Origin: Agromyces mangrovi
Lineage (GTDB): Bacteria > Actinomycetota > Actinomycetes > Actinomycetales > Microbacteriaceae
DNA length: 64,000 bases
Assembly: GCF_030296695.1 (NCBI RefSeq)
Contig: NZ_AP027737.1
Location: 930,001 to 994,000, forward strand
Direction: 5' to 3'
In this document: one piece after another, positions 31,281 to 41,444 of the stretch
Layout of the letters: the number at the start of each line of letters is the position of its first letter
Numbering within the stretch: position 1 is the first letter of the stretch
The notes under the pieces: model-generated
Told to the model about the DNA's origin: nothing
Databases searched by the model: none
Seen by the model: the letters and a program-made list of their open reading frames with translations, nothing else
Position numbers and translations under genes: made by a program

Positions 31281-32669
31281 CTAGCCCAGCGGCACCCCGC
31301 GCGCAGCCATGAACGGCTGCGGGTTGATGCGGTACCCGTTCTGGAAGACCTCGAAGTGCAGGTGGCATCCGGTCGATGCGCCCGTGCTGCCCGCGCTCGC
31401 GATGTTCTGCCCGACGCTCACGGTCTGCCCGTAGCCGACGAACACCCCGCCCGAGCGGATGTGCGCGTAGCCGGTCGAGAAGCCGTTGCCGTGGTCGATC
31501 CTGATGAAGTTGCCGTAGGTGCCCGACCACCCCGCGTAGACGACCCTGCCGGACGCCGCGGCGTAGATCGGCGCCGAGCAGCCGGTCGCGAGGTCGGTGC
31601 CGTAGTGGTAGCTGCCCGAGCAGCCGCCGGGCGTGCAGATGCTCGTACGCGGGCCGTAGTAGCCGCTGATGTACCCGTACGCGGGGACCGCCCAGCCCTG
31701 GCTGCTGGTCGTGCCGCCGGGGAGCCCGCCGCCACCGCCACCGCCACCACCCGCGGCAGCAGCCGCCGCCGCAGCCGCCGCCGCAGCGGCCCGTGCGGCC
31801 GCGGCGCGCGCCGCGGCCTCGGCGGCCTTGCGCCGACGCTCCTCCTCTTCCTTCCGCTTGCGCTCGCCCTCCTGGTAGGCGGCGATCGTGGTCGCCTCCT
31901 TGTCCTTCAGGTAGGCGAGCTGCTGCTCGAGCTCGATCTTCTTGTCCTCGGACTCGGCGAGCGCGGCCTCCGCCGCAGCCTGCGCCTCCTGCGCGGCGAC
32001 GAGGGCCTCCTCGGCCGCGATGCGCAGCACCTCGCGCTCGTCTCGTGCGACCGCGGCCTGCTCACCGAGCGCCTGCGCGGTGTTCGCGGCCTGCAGGGCC
32101 TCCTCGTAGACGCCGGCGGCGCGCTCGACCATCTTGCTCATGTTGCCGAGCTTGGCGAGCAGCTCGTCGGTCTCCTCGGCCGTGCCGGCCTCGAACATGA
32201 GGTTGATGCCGAGGTCGGTGCCGCCCGCGCGATAGAGCTGCGCGGCGAGCTGGCCGGCGTTCTCCTCGGCCTCGGCGGCCTCCGCCGCACTCTCGTCGGC
32301 CTGCTGCTGGATCTCCTCGGCGCGCCGGTTCGCGTCGTCGAACGCCTGCTGCGCCGCGAGCAGTTCGTCGGTGCGCCGTTCGGCTTCGGCGCGGGTCTCT
32401 GCCACGCGGGTCTCGAGTTGCGCGATGAGGTCGGTGATCTCGGTGACCGCGGCGGCGCCCGCTGCGGTGTTGGCCTTGGCCTTCTTCACCTCGTCCCACG
32501 TGGGGTACTCGGCGGCGGTCGCGGGCGCGGGCGTGGCGATCGACATGGTCGCGACGAGGAGGAGCGCTCCCAGCACGCCCACGACGCGGCGGACGGCGGG
32601 CGCGATCGTGCGCGCGCGGCTCGTTCGCCGCGGTGCGACCCCCGTCGCATCCCCCGCCGTGTGGTGCAT
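31281..32669 (-). CDS. Secreted M23 peptidoglycan endopeptidase with coiled coil
   Basis: A 462-residue exported protein. A long signal sequence ends near TPAPATAAEYP (residue ~53). A coiled-coil domain rich in Ala/Glu/Gln (about 60-290) is followed by an Ala-run and a Gly-run linker and an M23 domain (about 330-462) with the zinc motifs HYGTDLATG and HLHFEVF. The architecture resembles EnvC/RipA-type cell-separation hydrolases. Its promoter carries a three-unit MtrA-like repeat, fitting a cell-wall role. The coding sequence for the Ala/Gly linker contains CCACCG-type simple repeats. Confidence 0.9.
   Translation of the reverse strand: MHHTAGDATGVAPRRTSRARTIAPAVRRVVGVLGALLLVATMSIATPAPATAAEYPTWDEVKKAKANTAAGAAAVTEITDLIAQLETRVAETRAEAERRTDELLAAQQAFDDANRRAEEIQQQADESAAEAAEAEENAGQLAAQLYRAGGTDLGINLMFEAGTAEETDELLAKLGNMSKMVERAAGVYEEALQAANTAQALGEQAAVARDEREVLRIAAEEALVAAQEAQAAAEAALAESEDKKIELEQQLAYLKDKEATTIAAYQEGERKRKEEEERRRKAAEAAARAAAARAAAAAAAAAAAAAGGGGGGGGGLPGGTTSSQGWAVPAYGYISGYYGPRTSICTPGGCSGSYHYGTDLATGCSAPIYAAASGRVVYAGWSGTYGNFIRIDHGNGFSTGYAHIRSGGVFVGYGQTVSVGQNIASAGSTGASTGCHLHFEVFQNGYRINPQPFMAARGVPLG
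31720..31800. repeat. Simple repeats encoding the Gly/Ala linker of the M23 peptidase
   Basis: Runs of CCACCG and GCCGCC triplet repeats encode nine glycines and long alanine stretches. Such tracts vary in length between strains and are prone to sequencing error. Confidence 0.7.
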
Positions 32670-32699
32670 TGCTCCCCGCTCCCGCCGTCTGGCCGGTTG

Positions 32700-32726
32700 G
32701 TCACGTTCGTCACATCTGTCACATAC
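32700..32726. promoter_or_regulatory. MtrA-like tandem repeat in the M23 peptidase promoter
   Basis: Three adjacent 9-base units, GTCACGTTC, GTCACATCT and GTCACATAC, match the GTCAC-type direct repeats described for the response regulator MtrA at ripA and oriC of mycobacteria. They overlap a possible minus-strand promoter (TTGTTA, 17-base spacer, TATGTG at 32725-32720), 31-57 bases upstream of the start codon. Confidence 0.55.
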
Positions 32727-32890
32727 GCAACATCAGCCACAGTAACAACGGACCGTGCGATCCTCGGTATTGACGGCCGACCTGATGCTCGGCCCCCGGA
32801 CGAGGGACGTGTCGAGCGTGACGCTACCGACGCGCCCGCCGGCAGCCGGGAGCGTCTTCGGCACGTCGTGGGATCGGTTCCGACCTCGTT

Positions 32891-32919
32891 TTGGAATCTG
32901 GCGGAACTGCACGTATGCT
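32891..32919 (+). promoter_or_regulatory. Promoter of the tRNA cluster
   Basis: TTGGAA and TATGCT separated by exactly 17 bases, with tRNA-Glu starting about 27 bases after the expected start site. Confidence 0.75.
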
Positions 32920-32952
32920 TGGCTGTCGGCGGTCGTGCCCAGCACGACACCC

Positions 32953-33025
32953 GGCCCCATCGTTTAGCGGCCTAGGACACCGCCCTTTCACGGCGGCAGC
33001 ACGGGTTCGAATCCCGTTGGGGTCA
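32953..33025 (+). tRNA. tRNA-Glu (TTC)
   Basis: A 73-base cloverleaf. The acceptor GGCCCCA pairs with TGGGGTC (one G-U pair), the anticodon stem CCGCC/GGCGG encloses CTTTCAC, and the T-loop is TTCGAAT. CCA is not encoded. Confidence 0.95.
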
Positions 33026-33056
33026 CGCTGAACGAAGGATACAATTTCATACGCAA

Positions 33057-33130
33057 GGCCCTGTGGCGCAGTTGGTTAGCGTGCCGCCCTGTCACGGCGG
33101 AGGTCGCGGGTTCAAGTCCCGTCAGGGTCG
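33057..33130 (+). tRNA. tRNA-Asp (GTC)
   Basis: A 74-base cloverleaf. Acceptor GGCCCTG pairs with CAGGGTC, the anticodon stem CCGCC/GGCGG encloses CTGTCAC, and the T-loop is TTCAAGT. CCA is not encoded. Confidence 0.95.
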
Positions 33131-33138
33131 CTTCGGTC

Positions 33139-33161
33139 ATGGGCTCTCCTCGAGAGCCCAT
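33139..33161. terminator. Hairpin between tRNA-Asp and tRNA-Phe
   Basis: Perfect 10-bp arms ATGGGCTCTC/GAGAGCCCAT with a 3-base loop. It may be a terminator or a processing signal. Confidence 0.6.
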
Positions 33162-33217
33162 ATCCGTATCGGGAGCATCTTCGGATGCCCCGGCCGACCG
33201 CATCCTCGGATGCACCA

Positions 33218-33290
33218 GGCTCTGTAGCTCAGTTGGTAGAGCGCACGACTGAAAATCGTGAGGTCACGGGATCGACGCCCGTCGGAGCCA
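33218..33290 (+). tRNA. tRNA-Phe (GAA)
   Basis: A 73-base cloverleaf. Acceptor GGCTCTG pairs with CGGAGCC, the anticodon stem CACGA/TCGTG encloses CTGAAAA. The T-loop reads ATCGACG, with A instead of the usual T at position 54. Confidence 0.93.
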
Positions 33291-33297
33291 CCGAAGA

Positions 33298-33321
33298 GAA
33301 GCCCGGGTTCGCCCGGGCTTC
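33298..33321 (+). terminator. Terminator of the tRNA cluster
   Basis: GAAGCCCGGG-TTCG-CCCGGGCTTC, a perfect 10-bp stem with a TTCG tetraloop followed by TTCG. Confidence 0.85.
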
Positions 33322-33371
33322 TTCGCGTTTCCGGCTGCGTGTGCCCGGAGCATCCGCTCGCTGCGAGCCCC

Positions 33372-34751
<1,380 letters not shown>

Positions 34752-34767
34752 CCGGCGATGAGGGGTG

Positions 34768-34786
34768 CGGATGCCCGTGGCATCCG
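34768..34786. repeat. Octamer palindrome CGGATGCC-CGT-GGCATCCG
   Basis: A perfect 8-bp inverted repeat with a 3-base loop, between the riboswitch and the likely sdaA start. It is made of two copies of the repeated octamer. Confidence 0.8.
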
Positions 34787-34859
34787 CTCGGGTGCTGTGC
34801 ACGTGGTGCAGGTCATCGGAACTCCCAGGTCGTGGTCGGCGCGTGCCGACGTCGGGTGG

Positions 34860-35050
34860 TTCCTCCCCGCTCTGTCGACGACCTGAGAGATTCGTGCGGC
34901 TCGCGCCGCCTTGCCCCGTCGGTGAGCCGGCCGCGGCCTGCTGCTTTCCAGAGTTCCCTGTCGTGACGGTGCGGGTGCCTGAGAGATTCCCGGGGAGGGA
35001 CTTGCTCCTACGGCGCCGCCCGGCGGACCCGGGCGAGCTCTCCCGCCACG
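34860..35050 (-). promoter_or_regulatory. Tandem glycine riboswitch of sdaA
   Basis: Read on the minus strand the first aptamer opens with GGGAGAGCTC, has the conserved CGCCGTAGGAGCAA core and closes with ATCTCTCAGGCA, followed by ACCGTCACGACAGGGAAC and CTCTGGAAAG. A second aptamer follows with CACCGACGGGGCAAG and ATCTCTCAGG, ending near GGGGAGG. Glycine binding is expected to switch on the downstream serine dehydratase (family knowledge). Confidence 0.87.
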
Positions 35051-35076
35051 ATGCGGGTGTTCAGTTGCTGGTCGTC

Positions 35077-35082
35077 ACGCTA
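35077..35082 (-). promoter_or_regulatory. -10 box upstream of the glycine riboswitch
   Basis: TAGCGT on the minus strand; the expected start near 35070 lies about 20 bases before the first aptamer. The region 34803-35114 contains no other gene. Confidence 0.45.
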
Positions 35083-35114
35083 ACACGGCGTGCCGCCGGT
35101 GCCCGGGCCGCTGC

Positions 35115-35942
35115 TCATGCGAGCACGACATCGTCGAACGACTCGAGGCGGATGCGGCGGGGCCGGAGTGCCTGCGCGCCGAGCACGTCGGCCGCCACGA
35201 GGTCGCCGAGGTCGACCCCCGCCACCGCGGCCACGTCGGCGACCGGCACCTGGAACGTGCGGAACGGGCCGAGCGGCGGCACCACGTCGCCGACGAGGCC
35301 CATCCGCCGCGCGAGCTCGTCGGCGTTCAGCTGCGGCGTCTGGTCGAGCAGGAAGGCCGCCGAGACGAGCGCCTCGCCCGAGACCCAGGCGACGACCTTC
35401 CAGAACGACAGCGGCACGCGGATGCCCCGGTACTCCGGGTCGGTCCGGCGCAGCACCGGCGCGGTGAACACGCTGATGCGGGCATCCGTCGCCTCGGCGA
35501 AGGCGAGCACGTGGTCCTCGAGGCCGAGCCAGAGCTCGCGCGACTGGTTGAAGCCGCTCGCCTGCGGGGCCGCGTTCGGGTAGGTGAACGTGTCGGCGTT
35601 CGCCTGCGCGGCGACCTCGGGCGCGCCCCAGACCGGGTCGCGCCGGCGCACGAGGTGACCACGGTCCAAGTCGTTGCGCAGGTACACCTCGGGGCCGGCC
35701 TGCGCCGACGCGGGCACGCGGTCGTCGAGCCGCCAGTCGTCGTCGCGGGGCAGGTCCAGCAGCAACGAGCCGTCGACGTTCACGCCCGTCACGGCGGCGA
35801 ACCGGCGCACGGTGTCGAGCAGCACGCTGAAGTGCGTCGAGTCGAGCACGACGTGCCGCCCCGGCGGGGCATCCGTCACGTGCGGCAGCGGCACGGCGGT
35901 ACCGAGGAAGCCCTCGTCGTAGCCCGCGCCGATCTCCCCCAT
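35115..35942 (-). CDS. DNA/RNA non-specific endonuclease, no signal peptide
   Basis: A 275-residue nuclease of the Serratia NucA/EndoG type. The catalytic DRGH motif is present in NDLDRGHLVRRRDPVWG, followed by the metal-ligand Asn region ANADTFTYPNAAPQASGFNQ. The N-terminus GYDEGFLGTAVPLP and LDSTHFSVLLDTVRRFAAVTGVNVDG are typical of a bacterial subfamily. There is no signal peptide or membrane segment, so it should act in the cytoplasm or be released by lysis. No obvious inhibitor gene is next to it. It begins 14 bases after the alarmone synthetase stop and is probably cotranscribed. Confidence 0.82.
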   Translation of the reverse strand: MGEIGAGYDEGFLGTAVPLPHVTDAPPGRHVVLDSTHFSVLLDTVRRFAAVTGVNVDGSLLLDLPRDDDWRLDDRVPASAQAGPEVYLRNDLDRGHLVRRRDPVWGAPEVAAQANADTFTYPNAAPQASGFNQSRELWLGLEDHVLAFAEATDARISVFTAPVLRRTDPEYRGIRVPLSFWKVVAWVSGEALVSAAFLLDQTPQLNADELARRMGLVGDVVPPLGPFRTFQVPVADVAAVAGVDLGDLVAADVLGAQALRPRRIRLESFDDVVLA

Positions 35943-35956
35943 CGCCCGCGCCCGCC

Positions 35957-36784
35957 TCAGACCCGTCGGGTGCGCAGCCGGTAGTCGTGCAGCGCGCGCA
36001 CCGCGTGGTCGCCCGGCTGCACGTCGGCGAGCGCCTGGCCCGCGGCATCCGGCACCGGCTCCTCGGGCACGACCTGGGCGACCGCGCCCGTCGCACCCGA
36101 GCCGTGCACCTCGTGGTGCAGCCGCTCCATGTCGGCGTCGAGCTGCGCGGCCGTCACCGCGGCCTGCTTGAGCCCGTCGAGCAGCTCGGCGGGCACCTGC
36201 GCGTCGTACTTGTAGTAGATCTTGTGCTCGAGGCTGGCCCAGAAATCCATCGCGATGGTGCGGAACTGCACCTCGACCAGCACCGGCACGATGCCGTCGG
36301 AGAGGAAGATGGGCACCTCGATGATGGCGTGCAGGCTCTGGTAGCCGTTGTCCTTGGGCTCGGCGATGTAGTCCTTCACGCGCACGACCCGCACGTCGGA
36401 CTGGCTGGTCAGCACGTCGAAGACGCGGTACACGTCGGAGACGAAGCTGCACGTCACGCGCACGCCGGCGATGTCGGTGATCTGCTCGCGGATGGCCTCG
36501 AAGCTCGGCTCGACGCCCTTGCGCTGTATCTTCTCGACGATCGAGTCGGCCGACTTCAGCCGGCTCGAGATGTGCTCGATCGGGTTGCCGCGGTCGGAGG
36601 CGGCGAAGTCCTCGCGCAGGATCGACAGCTTCGTGACGATCTCGTCGATGCCGAACTTGTAGCGCTGGAGGAAGCGCACGAACTCGTCCTGCAGCGCGCG
36701 CAGGGCCTGGAGCCCCTGGTCGTCGACGCCGTCGAACGCGGCTGCGGCACTGTCGAGGTCGGGTCCCGGGGTCGTTGGGGTCAC
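35957..36784 (-). CDS. Small alarmone synthetase (RelQ/RelP-like)
   Basis: A 275-residue GTP pyrophosphokinase with only the synthetase domain. Conserved motifs: SSRLKSADSIVEKIQRKG, ITDIAGVRVTCSF, the GTP-binding PKDNGYQSLHAII and VEVQFRTIAMDFWASLEHKIYYK. No hydrolase, TGS or ACT domain is present, so it can make but not remove (p)ppGpp or related alarmones. The C-terminal ~70 residues are less conserved. GTG 36784 follows TAGGTT by 6 bases (leaderless). It is the first gene of a two-gene unit with a nuclease. Confidence 0.88.
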   Translation of the reverse strand: MTPTTPGPDLDSAAAAFDGVDDQGLQALRALQDEFVRFLQRYKFGIDEIVTKLSILREDFAASDRGNPIEHISSRLKSADSIVEKIQRKGVEPSFEAIREQITDIAGVRVTCSFVSDVYRVFDVLTSQSDVRVVRVKDYIAEPKDNGYQSLHAIIEVPIFLSDGIVPVLVEVQFRTIAMDFWASLEHKIYYKYDAQVPAELLDGLKQAAVTAAQLDADMERLHHEVHGSGATGAVAQVVPEEPVPDAAGQALADVQPGDHAVRALHDYRLRTRRV

Positions 36785-36790
36785 GCGACG

Positions 36791-36796
36791 AACCTA
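36791..36796 (-). promoter_or_regulatory. Leaderless -10 box of the alarmone synthetase gene
   Basis: TAGGTT on the minus strand, 6 bases before GTG 36784. Confidence 0.5.
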
Positions 36797-36919
36797 CGGG
36801 GGCTGTCTCTGGATCCGCTGTGCACACGCGATGAACCGTCGTGATAGGGCGACGGATGCCCCTGGGCCGGCCCGCGACCACGAGCCCGTCACACGCGCAG
36901 GCGCCCGCCCCGCGCGTGC

Positions 36920-36925
36920 GAGACT
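36920..36925 (+). promoter_or_regulatory. Leaderless -10 box
   Basis: GAGACT, 7 bases before ATG 36933; differs from TAGACT at the first base. Confidence 0.4.
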
Positions 36926-36932
36926 GAGCGCC

Positions 36933-37904
36933 ATGCGTGCAGTCCTCGCCGTGCTCGCGGCGGCCGTGTGCTTCGGCACCACCGGCACGGCGCAGGCCCT
37001 CGGGCCGGAGGCCGATCCGCTCTCGCTGGGCGCGGCCCGCATCCTCATCGGCGGCGGCGCACTCGCGCTGATCGCCCTCGTGCTGGCCCGCCGCCGGCCG
37101 CGCGACCACGACGCGCTCGTGCCCGAGATGCCCGTACTCGACGGCGCGCCCACCGGTTCCGCGCCGACGACCGACGCGCGCCGCGCGCGCCTCGTCTCGG
37201 CGGCCATCGTCGTCGCCGGCGCCATCGGCGTGCTCGCCTACCAGCCCGCGTTCTTCGCGGGCACCGAGCGCAACGGCGTCGCGGTCGGCACGGTCGTGGC
37301 CCTCGGCTCGGCCCCCGTGCTCACGGGGCTGCTCGAGTGGGCGTTCCGCGGACACCGGCCGTCGGGCCACTGGGCGCTCTCGACCGTCGTGGCGACCGCG
37401 GGCATCGCGACCCTCGGACTCGCGAGCGGCGACGCCGAGCACGCGATCGACCCGCTCGGCCTCGCCGCCTCGCTCGGCGCGGGGCTGTCGTATGCGGTCT
37501 ACGCGCTCGCGAGCAAGGGCCTGCTCGAGCGGAACTGGTCGGGGTCGGGAGCGATGGGCGCGATCTTCGGGTCGGCCGCGGTGGTGAGCCTGCCGCTGCT
37601 GCTCGCGACGGATGCCTCGTGGCTCGCCACTCCCGACGGGCTCGTGATGGGCCTCTGGCTGGGCCTCGTCACCACGACCCTCGCGTACCTGCTCTTCGCG
37701 GCCGGCCTCCGGCACCTCACCGCCGCGACCGTCTCGACGCTCACGCTCGCCGAGCCGCTGACGGCGACCCTGCTCGGGTTGTTCGTGCTCGGCGAGCGAC
37801 TGCCCGTGGGCGCCGCGATCGGGCTCGCGGTGCTCGCCGCGGGGCTCACGATCCTGGCGCTGCCGGTCAGGCGCCGAGCAGTGCGGCCTCCAGCGCCGCG
37901 GTGA
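36933..37904 (+). CDS. DMT/EamA-family transporter
   Basis: A 323-residue protein with two EamA repeats and about ten membrane segments. The first begins LAVLAAAVCFGTTGTAQAL, the second LGLAASLGAGLSYAVYALASKGLLER, and the end has the family motif AATVSTLTLAEPLTATLLGLFVLGERLPVGAAIGL. It exports or imports a small metabolite; the substrate cannot be predicted. It converges on the hydrolase gene and overlaps its end by 38 bases. Confidence 0.88.
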   Translation: MRAVLAVLAAAVCFGTTGTAQALGPEADPLSLGAARILIGGGALALIALVLARRRPRDHDALVPEMPVLDGAPTGSAPTTDARRARLVSAAIVVAGAIGVLAYQPAFFAGTERNGVAVGTVVALGSAPVLTGLLEWAFRGHRPSGHWALSTVVATAGIATLGLASGDAEHAIDPLGLAASLGAGLSYAVYALASKGLLERNWSGSGAMGAIFGSAAVVSLPLLLATDASWLATPDGLVMGLWLGLVTTTLAYLLFAAGLRHLTAATVSTLTLAEPLTATLLGLFVLGERLPVGAAIGLAVLAAGLTILALPVRRRAVRPPAPR

Positions 37905-38598
37905 TCGCTTCGAGCGACTCGTCGCGCGGCATCGTCGACTCGCCGTCGCCCGGCTGCACACCGTAGTCGCCGAAGTCGGCGTGGTTGGCGCCCTCGAGCT
38001 CGACGAACACCGCGTCGTCGGGCAGGAGGTGGGCATTGCCGGTGACGTCGTCGGGCGTGGTCAGCCCGTCGTTCGAGCCACTGATGCTGAGCACCTCGAG
38101 GCCCGAGTCGGCCAGGTCGTTCGCGCAGTAGCTGCCGAAGAGCACGAGCCCCGAGGCATCCGATTCGGGGTCGCCTGCGAGCATGCAGGCGCGCACGCCG
38201 CCGAGCGAGTGCCCGCCGACCCACCACTCGTCGACGTCCGGCGCCGCCGCCGTGAACGCGTCGAGGCTGCGGAAGTCGAAGAAGGCGAGGTTCAGGGTCG
38301 GCTTCGTGATGACGACCGTGGCGCCGGCGTCCACGACGCCGGAGAGCACGCGCAGGTAGGCGTACGGGTCGACCTTCGCGCCGGGGATGAACACCAGCCC
38401 GGTGCCCGATCCGCCGTCGACCGGCTGCATGACGACCGAGTCGGGCGTCGAGGTGATCTCGATCGCGGGGTCGCGCCACGCCTCGAGCGCAGCCTCGCGC
38501 TCGCCCTGGAAGACGGTCTGTGTCCACATCACGAACCCCAGCACGAGCAGCAGGAGCACCGCGACCGCCGCGGCGATCCAGCCGAGCGCACGCCTCAT
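37867..38598 (-). CDS. Membrane-anchored alpha/beta hydrolase
   Basis: A 243-residue protein with an N-terminal membrane anchor (residues ~6-27) and an alpha/beta hydrolase core outside the membrane. The nucleophile elbow is GGHSLGG, an Asp lies in ISGSNDGLTTPDDV, and the catalytic His is in ELEGANHADFGDYG, so a Ser-Asp-His triad is intact. It matches alpha/beta hydrolases of unknown substrate common in actinobacteria. Its ATG overlaps the pip stop by 4 bases, implying one transcript. Confidence 0.82.
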   Translation of the reverse strand: MRRALGWIAAAVAVLLLLVLGFVMWTQTVFQGEREAALEAWRDPAIEITSTPDSVVMQPVDGGSGTGLVFIPGAKVDPYAYLRVLSGVVDAGATVVITKPTLNLAFFDFRSLDAFTAAAPDVDEWWVGGHSLGGVRACMLAGDPESDASGLVLFGSYCANDLADSGLEVLSISGSNDGLTTPDDVTGNAHLLPDDAVFVELEGANHADFGDYGVQPGDGESTMPRDESLEAITAALEAALLGA

Positions 38599-39572
38599 CC
38601 GCGGTGCTCGCCGGGTGCGCGCGCGAAACGGTCGGTGGCCTCGATCATCGCGTCCAGGATGCCCGGCTCGTCGAACGCGTGGCCGGCGTCGGGGATGATG
38701 CGGAGGTCGGCCTCGGGCCACGCGAGGTGGAGGTCCCACGCCGTCATCACCGGGGTGCAGATGTCGTAGCGTCCCTGCACGATGACGGCGGGAATGCTGC
38801 GCAGGCGCTCGGCGTCGCGGATGAGCTGCCCCTCCTCCCACCAGCCGCCGTGGCGGAAGTAGTGGTTCTCGATGCGCGCGAACGCCGTGGCGTACTCGGG
38901 CTCGGTGAACTTCGCGATGGTCTCCTGCTGCGGCAGCAGCGTGATGGTCGACGACTCCCACCGCGACCAGGCGATCGCCGCGGGCTGGTGCACCGACGGG
39001 TTCGGGTCGTCGAGGAGGCGCCCGTAGGCGGCGATCATGCGGTGCCGCTCGCGCTCGGGCACCTGCTCGACGAAGTCCTCCCAGAGATCGGGGAAGATCG
39101 CCGACGCCCCGCCCTCGTAGAACCACTCGAGCTCGGATCTCCGCAGCGTGAACACGCCCCGCAGCACGATCTCGGTCACGCGGTCGGGGTGCGTCTCGCA
39201 GTACGCGAGGGCGAGCGCGCTGCCCCACGACCCGCCGAGCACCTGCCAGCGGTCGATGCCGAGATGCTCGCGCAGCTTCTCGATGTCGGCGACCAGGTGC
39301 CAGGTCGTGTTGACGCTGAGGTCGGCTTCGGGCTCGCTCGCGTGCGGGATGCTGAGGCCGCAGCCGCGCTGGTCGAACAGCACGATGCGGTAGCGCTCGG
39401 GGTCGAACAGGCGCCGGTGCGCCGGGCTCGTGCCCCCGCCGGGCCCGCCGTGCAGGAACACCACGGGCTTGCCGTCGCGGTTGCCGGACACCTCCCAGTA
39501 GATGTGCTGTCCGTCCCCCACGTCGAGCATGCCGGTCTCGAGCGGCTCGATCTCCGGATACATCTCGCGCAT
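38595..39572 (-). CDS. pip: Proline iminopeptidase
   Basis: A 325-residue cytoplasmic alpha/beta hydrolase (S33) that removes N-terminal proline from peptides. The oxyanion region VFLHGGPGGGTSPAHRRLFDP, the FDQRGCGLS motif, nucleophile LGGSWGSALAL, and the catalytic Asp and His in VQGRYDICTP and IPDAGHAFDEPG are all intact. It is divergent from the DUF427 gene and coupled to the next hydrolase. Confidence 0.95.
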   Translation of the reverse strand: MREMYPEIEPLETGMLDVGDGQHIYWEVSGNRDGKPVVFLHGGPGGGTSPAHRRLFDPERYRIVLFDQRGCGLSIPHASEPEADLSVNTTWHLVADIEKLREHLGIDRWQVLGGSWGSALALAYCETHPDRVTEIVLRGVFTLRRSELEWFYEGGASAIFPDLWEDFVEQVPERERHRMIAAYGRLLDDPNPSVHQPAAIAWSRWESSTITLLPQQETIAKFTEPEYATAFARIENHYFRHGGWWEEGQLIRDAERLRSIPAVIVQGRYDICTPVMTAWDLHLAWPEADLRIIPDAGHAFDEPGILDAMIEATDRFARAPGEHRG

Positions 39573-39629
39573 GCTTCACGATATCCGCCGATCGGATGCG
39601 GCATGCGGCCGCCGTCCAGCGAGTCGTCG

Positions 39630-39635
39630 TACGTT
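39630..39635 (+). promoter_or_regulatory. Leaderless -10 box
   Basis: TACGTT, 6 bases before ATG 39642. Confidence 0.45.
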
Positions 39636-39641
39636 CGGGCC

Positions 39642-41184
<1,543 letters not shown>

Positions 41185-41197
41185 ACGACCGCTCGTC

Positions 41198-41203
41198 TAG
41201 GCT
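41198..41203 (+). promoter_or_regulatory. Leaderless -10 box
   Basis: TAGGCT, 6 bases before GTG 41210. Confidence 0.5.
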
Positions 41204-41209
41204 CGTCGC

Positions 41210-41383
41210 GTGGCCACGCAACCCTCCCCCGCAGCACGACGCAAGCAGATGATCGCCGGCATCGTCGTCGGGTTGATCGTCGGCGTCGTGATCAGCCTCG
41301 TGAGCGGGTTCTGGCTGTGGCTCGCCGCCGGCGCGGCCGTGGGGCTCGCGAGCGGTGCGCTGCTGAAGCCCCCGGCCCAGTAG
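41210..41383 (+). CDS. Small two-helix membrane protein
   Basis: A 57-residue protein missed by length cut-offs. It starts MATQPSPAARRKQ and is followed by two adjacent membrane segments (MIAGIVVGLIVGVVISLVSG and WLWLAAGAAVGLASGALL). A GTG start follows a TAGGCT box at 6 bases, and the stop is followed by a hairpin. No function is recognised; the pattern of a basic N-terminus and Gly-rich helices suggests a homo-oligomeric membrane protein (inference). Confidence 0.65.
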   Translation: MATQPSPAARRKQMIAGIVVGLIVGVVISLVSGFWLWLAAGAAVGLASGALLKPPAQ

Positions 41384-41397
41384 TCCGCGAACGGCGA

Positions 41398-41424
41398 GGG
41401 CCGACCCGCTCGGCGGCTCGGCCC
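41398..41424. terminator. Hairpin between converging genes
   Basis: GGGCCGA/TCGGCCC arms with a 13-base loop, between the small membrane gene and the acyl-CoA oxidase gene. Confidence 0.5.
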
Positions 41425-41444
41425 TGCGTACGTGCCAGACGGCG

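Noticed and set aside
32953..33290. Repeated anticodon-stem sequences resembling a repeat array
   Set aside because: The similarity is between tRNA genes (shared CCGCC/GGCGG stems), not a CRISPR or mobile repeat.
37867..37904. Overlap of converging transporter and hydrolase genes as a sign of another frameshift
   Set aside because: Both C-termini are plausible as they stand and I find no single-base change that gives a better end.
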